This document shows positions 34,225 to 43,414 of a stretch of DNA of 64,000 bases, piece after piece. A model generated the notes under the pieces. The model worked only from the letters and a program-made list of their open reading frames with translations, did not search any database and was not told the origin of the DNA. The translations under genes and the position numbers were made by a program. Each line of letters begins with the position of its first letter. The first letter of the stretch is position 1. Source of the DNA: CBDIHP01 sp965279195 (lineage in GTDB: Bacteria; Planctomycetota; Planctomycetia; Isosphaerales; Isosphaeraceae); NCBI GenBank assembly GCA_965279195.1, contig CBDIHP010000017.1:1-64000 (forward strand). Direction: 5' to 3'.

Positions 34225-35874
34225 TCAAGGCGCCCGTTTCAGGAGCCTCGAAAGCCACACCCCGTGCCGGCTCCGGACAAGGACGGCGGGGTCGGCCTCG
34301 ACCCGCTTTCGGACCTCCGGCGACCAGTAGGCCTCGCGCCTGGAGACGATCAACCACCTGGATCGGCCGGCCTGATCCTGGTCGGCCAGGATGATCGGCA
34401 CGCCCGCCATGGGCCGGGTGGTGTTGACCTTCCCCTGCTCGGGGGCAAGCGTCGGAGCCAGCGCGGCGTCCTCACCGGCCTTGCCATTGGAGGCCAGGGC
34501 GTTGAGCAACCCCTTGTCGACCGCGTCGCCCCAGTAGGTCAGCTCCAGGCCGAGCTTCTCGGCTCCCGGGAGCCCCCCGACCAACAGGTTGTAGTAGCTG
34601 AGTCCATAGGGATGGATCATCACCACCCCATACGCCTGCGCGGCCAGGACGACACCGAGCGCGACGTTCCCGTTCCGGGCGGACCGGCCCCAGAGGTTGC
34701 CGAAGCCCAGCCCGATCAGGATGGCCCAGAGCGGGAACGCCGGCAGGAACAGCCGCTCGCCGTCATAGACGGGCGTCCTCGTGCTGAACAAGAGGAGGAA
34801 CATCCCGATCGAGGCCAGGAGGAGGAGCGGGAGTCGCTCGCCGTCCCTCGCGCGCCGAACTCCGGTCCAGGTCCCCCAGAGCCCCAGAAGGTGCAAGCCG
34901 ACCGGCACGGTCACTGCGAAGTAGAACCAGGGGTAATGCCAGGGGACAGCCTTGTCCTCGTAGACGGTCCCGAAGTAGAGCGTCCGGATCGTGATCCGGT
35001 CCACCCCGGTGCCGAGGTAGCGAGCGAGTCGCCCCGGCAGGTCGTACCAGAGCCAGGGCCAGCCGAGGACGTAGAGCGAGAGCCCGACCGCCAGCCAGAC
35101 ACCGAACGCGGCGACCGCCTTGCCGGGAGAATGCCTCAGCCGGACGATCGCCCAGGCGAAGATCAGCGGCGGCAGTAGCCAGGCGTGGATCTTGGTCAGG
35201 AGCGCGAGGGCCCAGGCGATCCCGGCGAGGCCCATCCCGCGCACAGGGCGTTCCGAAGCCAGGGCACGGTCGGCCGAGATCAGGGCGAGGGTCCAGAAGT
35301 AGGCGATGAAGGTGTCGAGCGCCCCGAGGTGCGCGTGGGCGAAGACCCGGGGCATGAAGACCAGGGCGAGCCCGGCCCCGATTGCCGCCGGGAGACCTCC
35401 GATCCGGCCGGCGGTCGACGCGACCAGGCCGACCATCAGCCCGAAGATCAACGACGGGGCGATCCGGCCGGAGACGACGTAGAGGCCGAGGGGATCGGGG
35501 CCGCCCCGGAGGACGATCTCGGCGGTCTGGCCCCCCATTGAGGCGAGGCCGAGGAGCCAACGCCCGAGCGGCGGATGCTCGGCGTTGTCGCGGAACACGA
35601 GGTCGACGATCTCTTTCGAGAAAAATCCCAGTCCCCTCGCCCCGAGCGTGCTCAGGTAGGTGCGGCCGGGGCGGACGTCGAGCGGCTCGTCGATGGTGAT
35701 GCCGGGGTCGTCGATGGTGACGAGGACGGCGAGCGTCGCCAGCAGGCCGAGGGTGGCCGCGGTCGCGCGGATCGAGGGGTTCCAGGTTCGGGGGCCGGGC
35801 TGGGGCTTCGCCATCGAGGGTCCCGGGCCGATGTGCGGCGGGGAAACGGAACGATCCGCAGGATTGGCGATCAT
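34225..35874 (-). CDS. GT39-type membrane glycosyltransferase
   Basis: 549 residues with about 10-12 hydrophobic segments, the GT-C fold of PMT/ArnT-like enzymes. The first external loop carries the acidic catalytic pair in GITIDEPLDVRPG. Later, HAHLGALDTFIAYF and LTKIHAWLLPPL are typical. It would move a sugar from a polyprenyl-phosphate donor to a protein or lipid on the outer side of the membrane. The soluble C-terminal about 100 residues have no recognised domain. An internal ATG at 35814 (MAKPQPG) is an alternative start. A hairpin terminator separates it from the upstream regulator gene. Confidence 0.8.
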   Translation of the reverse strand: MIANPADRSVSPPHIGPGPSMAKPQPGPRTWNPSIRATAATLGLLATLAVLVTIDDPGITIDEPLDVRPGRTYLSTLGARGLGFFSKEIVDLVFRDNAEHPPLGRWLLGLASMGGQTAEIVLRGGPDPLGLYVVSGRIAPSLIFGLMVGLVASTAGRIGGLPAAIGAGLALVFMPRVFAHAHLGALDTFIAYFWTLALISADRALASERPVRGMGLAGIAWALALLTKIHAWLLPPLIFAWAIVRLRHSPGKAVAAFGVWLAVGLSLYVLGWPWLWYDLPGRLARYLGTGVDRITIRTLYFGTVYEDKAVPWHYPWFYFAVTVPVGLHLLGLWGTWTGVRRARDGERLPLLLLASIGMFLLLFSTRTPVYDGERLFLPAFPLWAILIGLGFGNLWGRSARNGNVALGVVLAAQAYGVVMIHPYGLSYYNLLVGGLPGAEKLGLELTYWGDAVDKGLLNALASNGKAGEDAALAPTLAPEQGKVNTTRPMAGVPIILADQDQAGRSRWLIVSRREAYWSPEVRKRVEADPAVLVRSRHGVWLSRLLKRAP

Positions 35875-35900
35875 ACCGGAGCGGCGTCCGGTTGAAAACG

Positions 35901-35950
35901 CGACGGGCCCGGGACCTGTCCCGTTGCCGGGGCAGGTCCCGAGCCCGTCG
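35901..35950 (-). terminator. Strong hairpin terminator after the HTH-receiver gene
   Basis: An 18-base stem, CGACGGGC(T/C)CGGGACCTG, with a single mismatch and a 14-base loop. On the minus strand it is followed by CGTTTTC. It lies about 110 bases past the stop at 36059. Confidence 0.7.
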
Positions 35951-36058
35951 TGAGCGAGTCATCCGCCACGCCTCGGGCGCCGCGACGGTCCGGTCCTGGA
36001 GGAGGAGAACGGCGCGCGGGGGAGGGCGGGGTGGCTCGTCGGTCGGCCCGGTGGAACC

Positions 36059-36634
36059 TCAGTTCTCGTCGGCCTTCTTCTGCGAGATCAGGCGGCGGAC
36101 CCGCTCGGCGAGCAGGGCACCGTCGAACGGCTTCTTGAAGGCGTCATTGAACCCGAGCTTGTAGAGTTCTTCGCCCGGCTCGTCGCTGGTGAGGGCCACC
36201 AGGATCGTGCTGATGTGGTCGGGGCTCTTGCGGAGGTTCTGGGCGATCTGGCCGGCCTCGATGCGGCCGACGGCGAGGTCGATGATGATGCAATCGGGGT
36301 GGAAGCTCTCGGCGCGGATGCCGGCTTCGAAACCCGACGCGGCCGTCTCGATCCGGAAGTCGTCCCCCTCGCGGAGGTGCTCACGCAGGACGCCCTGCAT
36401 GGGGCCGTCGGCGCCCACGACCAGGATCTTGTGGTAGACCTCGGCCTCGAGGTCGCCCAGCGGCATGCCGTGCTCCTTGAGGAACCGAAGCAGATGCTCA
36501 CGAGGGATCCGGCGGTCCTGGGAACCGGGGATCCTATATCCACGCAAGCGGCCCGAGTCGAACCACTTGCTCACGGTCCGGGGCGCGACCTTGCAAATCT
36601 TCGCCACCTGACCGGTTGTAAAGACCTTCTTCAT
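36059..36634 (-). CDS. HTH (excisionase/BldC-like) plus receiver-like regulator
   Basis: 191 residues. The N-terminal 60 form an excisionase/MerR-type winged HTH (TTGQVAKICKVAPRTVSKWF, GYRIPGSQDRRIPREHLLRF). A receiver-like domain starts at about residue 68. Its central Asp (IIIDLAVG) and Lys (FKKPFD) are present, but the acidic pair that binds Mg2+ is replaced: ILVVGADGP instead of ILVVDDDP. It may therefore be a pseudo-receiver controlled by something other than phosphorylation. The order HTH then receiver is the reverse of classical response regulators. No cognate kinase is adjacent. Confidence 0.83.
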   Translation of the reverse strand: MKKVFTTGQVAKICKVAPRTVSKWFDSGRLRGYRIPGSQDRRIPREHLLRFLKEHGMPLGDLEAEVYHKILVVGADGPMQGVLREHLREGDDFRIETAASGFEAGIRAESFHPDCIIIDLAVGRIEAGQIAQNLRKSPDHISTILVALTSDEPGEELYKLGFNDAFKKPFDGALLAERVRRLISQKKADEN

Positions 36635-37291
36635 ATCGAGGACTCCACTCCATTCGTGGTGCGAGGCCTCGGAGGTTTCCTCACCCCTCCGGTTGGACCC
36701 AAGTCGGCGCGGGGCAGGGCCGAAGCTCGGTCGGACGGGCCGGGGCCCCCCTTCCTACGCTTCGATTTGATCCGGAGATCATCGCTTTACCCGTGCCACA
36801 CTCCCGAATTCGCCCCATTGGCACGACGATCCCGGACCCAAAGCGCCCGGTACGCCGGCGAGGTTAGGGGAGCCCCGCTCGGGCACGAAGCCGTCGCGGA
36901 GCCGTTCGCGAAACTCGGGACGCCTCCCCCTGCGAATGGGGAGGCTGACCGGTCCAGGGCCACTCCAAGGGGGTCGCTGCTCGCCTCCTTGCCGTAGCGA
37001 ACCTGACCGTCAAGACTATTTTTCGAGTTTCGCGGCCCGTTTCTTGAGGATGGGTCAGGATGAGTTCGTCCGCGTCTGCGGATCGAGGTGAGGCGGGGGG
37101 TCCGCCGGGCTCGCGCGATCAGGGCCGGGGAGGCCCGTGGAGTGGGTCGTGAGGGTGGATTTGGGGTGCGGCAGTCCGGCTGCCGCATTTCCCGTGGAGA
37201 GGCGAGGGGAGGACGTCTCATGGGCGACAGGGCCTCAGGACGGCCCTCAATCGCCCGGAAAGCGGCAGCCGGACTGCCGCACTCCAACGGG
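36635..37291. other. Intergenic region with hairpins
   Basis: About 660 bases between the regulator start and the FlgI-domain stop. No coding-like frame was seen. It holds a small hairpin CCTCCCC-ctgcgaat-GGGGAGG at 36923-36944 and the family C element at 37163-37286. The regulator promoter must lie near 36640-36780, but no clear boxes are seen. Confidence 0.5.
37163..37286. repeat. Family C hairpin repeat, copy 2
   Basis: 124 bases with terminal inverted repeats of about 29 bases: GGGGTGCGGCAGTCCGGCTG at the left, and its inverse ending CTGCCGCACTCC at the right. Each arm contains the mini-hairpin GCGGCAG-TCCGG-CTGCCGC or its inverse. The centre holds a further inverted repeat (GGGCGA-AGGGC and complements). 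It ends five bases before the stop of the FlgI-domain gene. Confidence 0.8.
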
Positions 37292-39148
37292 TTATTTCTT
37301 CGCCGGCTCGGCGGGCTTGCGGGTGAACATCCGCCGGAACAGGCCGGGCTTCTTCTCGGCGGCCTCGGCCGAGGCCTTCTTCACGGCCTCGTCCTTCTTG
37401 TCCTTCTCGGTCTGGCCCAGGAGCTGCGCCTCCGAGTACGACTTCGTGGGCAGCGGGATGGCGTCGACCACCAGGGGGCCCGGCAGGTTCTTCTGCTGGA
37501 AGGCGGCGACCAGGATGTTCACCACCTCCGGGTAGCTCGCGTTCATCTGGGCGATGTGCCGGATCGCATCCGCCACGTCGAGCGAGCAATTCACCCGGTT
37601 CCCCGGCGCATCGATCTCGCCCGCGACGATCTTGCTAATCTGGAGCTGATTGTCCGCCTCAGAGGCATTCACCAGGATCGCCCCCCCCTGGCCGAGCACG
37701 ACCGGGGTCAGCAGACGCTGGTTCTTCCCGAAGATCACGACCTCGGTGCGGAGGTTCCGCGCCACGTGGATCATCGGGGGGCCTTCGCAGTCCACGACGT
37801 AGAGCGTGAACGGCTCCGCCCGGCGCGGCTTGCGACGATTCTTGGATTCGCCCGAGATCTGCAAGGTCATGGCCGCATCGGGCTCGTCGACCTCCGCCTG
37901 GACCGGGGCGTCGAAGACGGCGATCTGGCCGAGGAAGGGGTCGTTGGCGTCCTGGGTGCGGAGGGCATCGAATGCCCCATAGCGCAGCTCGGTGTCGGCC
38001 TGGGCCATCAGGTTGCGGAGCCGCATCAGGCCGGCCGACTGGTCCATCGCCGCGAGCGCCTTGAGGGCGTACGAGCGGAACTCCGGCCGCTTGATCGCGG
38101 TGTCGCTCAGCACATCCGCCCCGGAGCTATCCCCGAGGTAGGCCAGGGCTTCCGCCGAGAAGAACTTGACCTGGGCGTCCGGGGAGGTGAGCCCGTTCTT
38201 GAGCGTCGGCACCGCCGAGGGGCCCATGCCTTCGAGCTTCAGGGCCGCCACGCCCGACTTCTTCGAGTCAAGCAGCTCCTTGCCCCAGGTCTCCAGCCGC
38301 TGGGCGCGCAGGGGGGCCTCGGTCACGATCGGCAGGTGCCGGATGATCTCGAAGTAGCGGGACTGGTTGTGGTGGTAGACCTTGGGCACCTTGAGGACCA
38401 GCAACTGGTCGGTCTTGGCCGTGGCCATCCCCTTGCTGTCGACGCCCTCAATCTGGTGGAACCGGACCTTGATGGCGTTCTCGATCATCTTGGACGTCCG
38501 GATGCTCTTCCGGTTGTCTCGGATGACCAGGCTGTAGGGGATGTCCTTCTTGGCCCGGCCGCCGCCGAGCACGCGGCCGACCTTGGTGTCGTTCGGCTTG
38601 GCCTGGTTCCCGACCATGATCGAGCCGCCGGCCGCGGCCATGATCGTGTCCGACTTCGGTCCGGCCGCCGTGTTGATGACCTGCCCGAGCTGGGTGACCA
38701 TCAGGTACCCGCCGGCCAGGCTGGTCGTCCCGCTCGCCGGGGGCAGGTCGACCTCCACGTCGAAGCGGTCCTTCGTGGTCACGCCCGCCGGGATCGACGC
38801 CTTGACGATGACGATCGAGGTCGTCTTGGAGCTGAGGAATTTCTCGGGGTGCTCGATGCCGCTCTTGCGCATCTCGTCGAGGATCTGGGTTCGATACCAC
38901 GACGGCGGTGCTTCCGAGCCGGTGTTATCCAGGCCCACCACCAGCCCCACGCCCTCGACCTTCAGCTCGCTGGAGACGACGTAGGCCATGCTGGCGACGG
39001 TCTCGTCGCTCTTGGGGGGCGGCGGTTCCTTCTTCTTCCCCTTGGAGTCGGCGGCACTCGCGACGAGGGCCGCGGAACCGAGGGCGATCCAGGTCATCGC
39101 GGCAAAGACGTTACGCTTGCCAGAGACCCACTGGTCCATGCGCCGCAT
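37292..39148 (-). CDS. FlgI-domain (P-ring-like) exported protein with HEAT-like repeats
   Basis: 618 residues. The start at 39148 has a perfect AAGGAGG eight bases upstream. The signal peptide probably ends VASAADS. Residues about 50-170 look like the flagellar P-ring protein FlgI (VEGVGLVVGLDNTGSE, VIVKASIPAGVTTKDRFDVEV, GTTSLAGGYLMVT), with more FlgI-like sequence after about residue 400. Between them lies a helical repeat stretch of HEAT type (SPDAQVKFFSAEALAYLGD). The C-terminus is Lys-rich. No flagellar gene is nearby. It may form a periplasmic or surface ring unrelated to motility. Confidence 0.72.
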   Translation of the reverse strand: MRRMDQWVSGKRNVFAAMTWIALGSAALVASAADSKGKKKEPPPPKSDETVASMAYVVSSELKVEGVGLVVGLDNTGSEAPPSWYRTQILDEMRKSGIEHPEKFLSSKTTSIVIVKASIPAGVTTKDRFDVEVDLPPASGTTSLAGGYLMVTQLGQVINTAAGPKSDTIMAAAGGSIMVGNQAKPNDTKVGRVLGGGRAKKDIPYSLVIRDNRKSIRTSKMIENAIKVRFHQIEGVDSKGMATAKTDQLLVLKVPKVYHHNQSRYFEIIRHLPIVTEAPLRAQRLETWGKELLDSKKSGVAALKLEGMGPSAVPTLKNGLTSPDAQVKFFSAEALAYLGDSSGADVLSDTAIKRPEFRSYALKALAAMDQSAGLMRLRNLMAQADTELRYGAFDALRTQDANDPFLGQIAVFDAPVQAEVDEPDAAMTLQISGESKNRRKPRRAEPFTLYVVDCEGPPMIHVARNLRTEVVIFGKNQRLLTPVVLGQGGAILVNASEADNQLQISKIVAGEIDAPGNRVNCSLDVADAIRHIAQMNASYPEVVNILVAAFQQKNLPGPLVVDAIPLPTKSYSEAQLLGQTEKDKKDEAVKKASAEAAEKKPGLFRRMFTRKPAEPAKK

Positions 39149-39417
39149 ATTCCGAGCCTCCTTGCCACCTCCGGGCCCTGACCGGGCGAAGAGCTTCGCC
39201 GGCCGCAAACCCCGCCCGCCAGCATCCTTGCGGCCGGCGAGGTTGTGATCTCCTGCCCGGAGTTCGTGCGGAATGGGGGATTCAGGTCGATACCGATCGA
39301 TCGAGACTGACCCTATTGGGCGCGGACTCTAAAGTTTTCCCCAGGAACGGTCAAGTCGAGTAAACTCGCCGGAAGGGCTTCGGACTTGAACCTCTTTTTT
39401 CGACTCAAGTGCCCCCG

Positions 39418-39954
39418 ATGAAAACGGTCAACATCCCCGCCCGGCTCGGAATCCTCGCCGCCCTCTGGATCCCGCTCAACTCCTCCGCCGCGACGGCCGA
39501 CGATCCGCTCGCCGGCGTCGGTTGGGACGCGGAGGCCAGAAAGGGAGACGCCACACGCGGCCGGGAACTGTTCCGGTCCGATCGCCTCGACTGCGTCCGC
39601 TGTCACGAGACGGCCGCCGCCGGCCGATCGCGCGGCGGACCCAACCTCGCCGCGATCCTCAGGCGGCAGACGCCCACCCAGGTCGTCGAGTCGATCCGGT
39701 TCCCCGACCGGACGATCGCGCAGGGGTTCGAGTCCGAACGGGTGCGGATCCGCGACGGCCTGGAGGTCGTCGGCCTGGTGGTGAGCGAGGCCAACGCCAA
39801 GGTGACCGTCCTCCTCGGAGACGGCGTCCGCAAGGCGTTCCACCGCGGGGAGGTGCTGGACCGCGCCCCCAGGCCGGGCTCGATCATGCCGCCGGGGAAA
39901 TCCCTGACTCTGGAGGAACTCCGCGACCTCCTCGCCTACCTCGGGACGCTCTGA
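39418..39954 (+). CDS. Exported small c-type cytochrome
   Basis: 178 residues with an N-terminal signal (ILAALWIPLNSSAATADDP) and one haem-c site CVRCH in DRLDCVRCHETAA. A Met ligand candidate is in SIMPPGKSLT near the C-terminus. The spacing fits the haem domain found at the end of planctomycete dehydrogenase-like proteins (the TIGR02603 type), here free-standing. It should carry electrons outside the cytoplasmic membrane; the partner is unknown. The ATG at 39418 is preferred to a GTG nine bases earlier. Confidence 0.83.
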   Translation: MKTVNIPARLGILAALWIPLNSSAATADDPLAGVGWDAEARKGDATRGRELFRSDRLDCVRCHETAAAGRSRGGPNLAAILRRQTPTQVVESIRFPDRTIAQGFESERVRIRDGLEVVGLVVSEANAKVTVLLGDGVRKAFHRGEVLDRAPRPGSIMPPGKSLTLEELRDLLAYLGTL

Positions 39955-40047
39955 GCGGTCCCTTGCGACCACTCCCCGGTTCCGCTCCAATCCGGTCGTC
40001 CGTCGGGACTCCCCACGGCAACGATCGATATCGAAGGGCGTGAACCC

Positions 40048-41418
40048 ATGAGCAACGTCAAGGACTTCGGCGCGGTCGGCGACGGCAAGGTCGACGACAC
40101 CCAGGCCATCCAGCACGCGGTCGACCGGGGCGACGGCCGGGTCGTGCTGTCGCGCGGGACGTTCCGGATCACCCGCCCGATCGTCGTCGACCTCGACCGC
40201 ACCGGCTATGTCTCGATCCACGGCTCCGGCGGCATCGCGCGAATCCTCATGGAAGGACCGGGCGCGGCACTCCACCTGGTCGGCAGCCACGACAAGACGG
40301 CCGACCCCGCCGGCTTCAAGGGCGGCGTCTGGGACCGCCAGCGGATGCCGACCGTGAGCGAGATCGAGATCGTCGGCGGCCAGCCCAACACCGACGGCAT
40401 CCGGCTCGAAGGCACGATGCAGGCGACCCTGACCGGCGTCGCCATCCGCCGCTGCCGGTTCGGCTTGCACCTCGTGAAGCGCAACCGGAACGTGCTGATC
40501 TCGCATTGCCACATCTACAACGGCCGTGAGAAGGGCATCGGGGTTTACTTCGACGGCGTGAACCTGCACCAGACGATCATCAGCGGCTCGCACATCAGCT
40601 ATCACGTGCACGCCGGCATCAAGGTCGAGCGGAGCGAGGTCCGCAACCTTCAGATCACCGGCTGCGACATCGAGTACAACTTCGACGTCAACAACCCCGA
40701 TTCGGCCGACGTCTGGATCGACTCGCGCCAGGGGACCGTCCGCGAGGTCACGATCGCCTCGAACACGATCCAGGCCAAGGAGAGCCCGTCGGGCGCCAAC
40801 ATCCGCATCGAGGGGGCCGACCTGCCCGCGTCGAGCTCCGCCGGGCTCTGGACCATCGCCGGCAACATCCTCCAGAGCCAGGCGACGAACCTCTGGCTCA
40901 GGTCCTGCCGGGGGATCAACGTCACCGGCAACTCGTTCGCGACCGGCTTCAGGCACTCGATCGTCGTCGACAGGTGCCGACATATCGTGATCGGCTCCAA
41001 CACGATCGACCACAACCCCGACTACAAGGAGGACTACCTTGACGGGGTCGTCATCCGCGACTCGGCCGGGATCAACGTCGCCAACCTGATCGTCGAGGCC
41101 GTCCGCGCAGGCTCGGCGGAGCAGGGGGGCGCGGTCGAGATTTCCGGCAGCCGCGAGGTGACCGTCGCCGGGTGCCAGATCCTCGACCCGGCCCACAGGG
41201 GGATCGACCTCCGGGACGTGCGCAACACCCGGGTCAGCGACTGCACGATCGTCGATCGGAAGACGCCCGCCACGATGCTTGAGGCATTGAGAATCCGGGG
41301 CGCATGCTCGGGCGTCCAGGTGCTCAACAATCTGGTGGGCAAGGGAACGAGCGGCGATATCGACTCGCCCGACGGCCTGGCGATGGTGGGCGGCACGATG
41401 GTCGTCGCGGGCGGTTGA
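40048..41418 (+). CDS. Right-handed beta-helix protein (pectate-lyase-3 type)
   Basis: 456 residues. The N-terminus has the pectate_lyase_3 signature (VKDFGAVGDGKVDDTQAIQHAV), followed by repeated beta-helix coils (ITGCDIEYNFDV, VTIASNTIQAKE, INVTGNSFATG, IVIGSNTIDHN). There is no signal peptide. This fold occurs in polysaccharide lyases, glycosidases and phage tail-spike proteins; no catalytic triad could be placed. GAAGGG upstream of the ATG is a likely ribosome binding site. Confidence 0.78.
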   Translation: MSNVKDFGAVGDGKVDDTQAIQHAVDRGDGRVVLSRGTFRITRPIVVDLDRTGYVSIHGSGGIARILMEGPGAALHLVGSHDKTADPAGFKGGVWDRQRMPTVSEIEIVGGQPNTDGIRLEGTMQATLTGVAIRRCRFGLHLVKRNRNVLISHCHIYNGREKGIGVYFDGVNLHQTIISGSHISYHVHAGIKVERSEVRNLQITGCDIEYNFDVNNPDSADVWIDSRQGTVREVTIASNTIQAKESPSGANIRIEGADLPASSSAGLWTIAGNILQSQATNLWLRSCRGINVTGNSFATGFRHSIVVDRCRHIVIGSNTIDHNPDYKEDYLDGVVIRDSAGINVANLIVEAVRAGSAEQGGAVEISGSREVTVAGCQILDPAHRGIDLRDVRNTRVSDCTIVDRKTPATMLEALRIRGACSGVQVLNNLVGKGTSGDIDSPDGLAMVGGTMVVAGG

Positions 41419-41491
41419 CGCGTCAGGCGTTCCGGCATGAGTTTTGATTCTCGCCATGACGGGCGACCAGACTCAATGCCGGGAGGCGCAC

Positions 41492-43414
41492 GTGGCGGAG
41501 ATTTCAAGCGTCGGTCGAAGTCGACGACGGCCTTTCGGTGCGGAGATCCTCGACGACGGGGCCGGTGCCCACTTCCGGGTCTGGGGCCCGCGGGCCCGGT
41601 CGGTGGAGGTCGTGCTCGAAGGCGGCCCGGGGCGAGGGACGACCCGGGCGTTGGAGAAGGCAGCCGACGGCTTCTGGTCGGGCCCGGTCGCCGGGGCCGG
41701 CGTCGGTTCGCTCTATCGGTACAAGCTGCCCGACGGCCTCTTCCCCGACCCCGCCTCGCGGTTCCAGCCCCAGGGGCCCGCCGGGCCGTCGGAGATCGTC
41801 GAGACCGACGGATTTGCCTGGACCGATGCGTCGTGGCCCGGGATCGAGCTTCGGGGGCAGGTGCTCTCCGAGATCCACATCGGCACCCTCACGCCCGAGG
41901 GCACCTGGGCCGCCGCCGGGAAGAAGCTCCACGAACTGGTCGACGTCGGGATCACCGCCGTGCAGGTGATGCCGGTGGGCGAATTCCCGGGGGCTTTCGG
42001 CTGGGGATACGACGGCGTCCAGTGGTTCGCCCCGTACCACGGCTTCGGCCGGCCGGAGGATTTCCAGCGGTTCGTGAATACCGCGCACGGGCTCGGACTC
42101 GGGGTGGTGCTCGACGTGGTCTACAACCACTTCGGCCCCGAGTCGAACTGGATGGAGCGGTTCACCGAATGCTTCACCAACGGCGGCCAGCACACCGAGT
42201 GGGGCGCGTCGATCAACTTCGACGGCGGCAACTGCGAGCCCGTCCGCGCGTTCGTCCTCGCCAGCGTCGCGCAATGGGTCGAAGACTACCATGTTGATGG
42301 GTTGAGACTGGACGCCACCCAGGCGTTCTTCGATCGATCCGGTGTGCACATCCTCACCGAGATCGGCCAGACGGTGAGGAACTCGTCGCAAGGCCGCAGG
42401 ACCATCGTGATGGGCGAGAACGAGCCGCAAGAGTCGCAGCTCGTCCGTCCGATCGAGCAGGGCGGCATGGGCCTGGACGCGGTCTGGAGCGAGGATTTCC
42501 ACCACGTCGCGGTGCAGTCCGTGCTCGGCCGCCGCGAGGCGTACTACAGCGACTACCGCGGCACGCCCCAGGAACTCATCTCGCTGCTCAAGCGGGGGTT
42601 CCTGTATCAGGGGCAGCGGAATATCCGGCAAGGCAAGCGCCGGGGAACGTTCACGAAGGGCGTGCCGCTGGAACGGTTCGTGAACTACCTGGAGAACCAC
42701 GATCAGGTCTCGAACAGCCTCAGGGGCGAGCGGTTGGTCGACAACATCTCTCCGGCCGCCTTCCGCGCGATCACGGGCGTGTTCTTGCTGGCCCCCGGGA
42801 CGCCCCTGATGTTCCAGGGGCAGGAGTCCGGCGCGTCGGGCCACTTCTTCTACTTCAGCGACCACGAGCCGGGCCTCTCCGCCAAGATGCGGGAAGGCCG
42901 CAAGGAGCAGGTCTCGCAGTTCGCCAGCCTGGCCACGCCGGAATCCCAAGCGGCCCTGCCGGACCCGTCGGAACGATCCAGCTTCGAGCGTTCGCGGTTG
43001 CGACCCGGCCCCGCCGAGCGGGAGCGACGGATCCGCGCCTTGCATCGGGATCTGATCCGGCTGCGACGGCACGACCCGACGTTCTCGCTCCAGGGCGAGG
43101 TCGGGATCGACGGGGCCGTCCTGGGAGAGGCCAGCTTCGTCGTCCGCTACGAGGGCCGATCCGAGCGGGAGGATCGCTTGATGGTGGTGAATCTCGGCAA
43201 GGAGTGCCGCTACGCGCCGATCTCCGAGCCCTTGCTGGCGGCGCCCCCCGAGATGGACTGGAAGGTCATCTGGTCGAGCGAGTCGCTCGAATACGGCGGT
43301 TCGGGCACGCCCCCGCCGGCGGCGGATGACGGCTGGAACCTGCCGGGCTGGTCGACGCTGGTGCTGGCGGCGGCGGGACAGACGACCGGGACCGAGCGAG
43401 GAGTGGAATCATGA
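41492..43414 (+). CDS. treZ: Malto-oligosyltrehalose trehalohydrolase (GH13)
   Basis: 640 residues from GTG 41492, chosen for GGGAGG five bases upstream; an ATG 36 bases earlier lacks a ribosome binding site. A CBM48-like N-domain (FRVWGPRARSVEVVL) precedes the GH13 barrel: LDVVYNHFG, nucleophile Asp in VDGLRLDAT, acid Glu in IVMGENEPQ and the third Asp in YLENHDQVSN. The IHIGTLTPEGTW segment is typical of TreZ. It releases trehalose from maltooligosyl-trehalose. TreY, the usual partner, is not in the window. The next gene overlaps by ATGA. Confidence 0.83.
   Translation: MAEISSVGRSRRRPFGAEILDDGAGAHFRVWGPRARSVEVVLEGGPGRGTTRALEKAADGFWSGPVAGAGVGSLYRYKLPDGLFPDPASRFQPQGPAGPSEIVETDGFAWTDASWPGIELRGQVLSEIHIGTLTPEGTWAAAGKKLHELVDVGITAVQVMPVGEFPGAFGWGYDGVQWFAPYHGFGRPEDFQRFVNTAHGLGLGVVLDVVYNHFGPESNWMERFTECFTNGGQHTEWGASINFDGGNCEPVRAFVLASVAQWVEDYHVDGLRLDATQAFFDRSGVHILTEIGQTVRNSSQGRRTIVMGENEPQESQLVRPIEQGGMGLDAVWSEDFHHVAVQSVLGRREAYYSDYRGTPQELISLLKRGFLYQGQRNIRQGKRRGTFTKGVPLERFVNYLENHDQVSNSLRGERLVDNISPAAFRAITGVFLLAPGTPLMFQGQESGASGHFFYFSDHEPGLSAKMREGRKEQVSQFASLATPESQAALPDPSERSSFERSRLRPGPAERERRIRALHRDLIRLRRHDPTFSLQGEVGIDGAVLGEASFVVRYEGRSEREDRLMVVNLGKECRYAPISEPLLAAPPEMDWKVIWSSESLEYGGSGTPPPAADDGWNLPGWSTLVLAAAGQTTGTERGVES

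Noticed and set aside
37292..39148. Calling this gene flgI of a flagellar basal body
   Set aside because: It is nearly twice the size of FlgI, has inserted HEAT-like repeats, and no flagellar genes are near.
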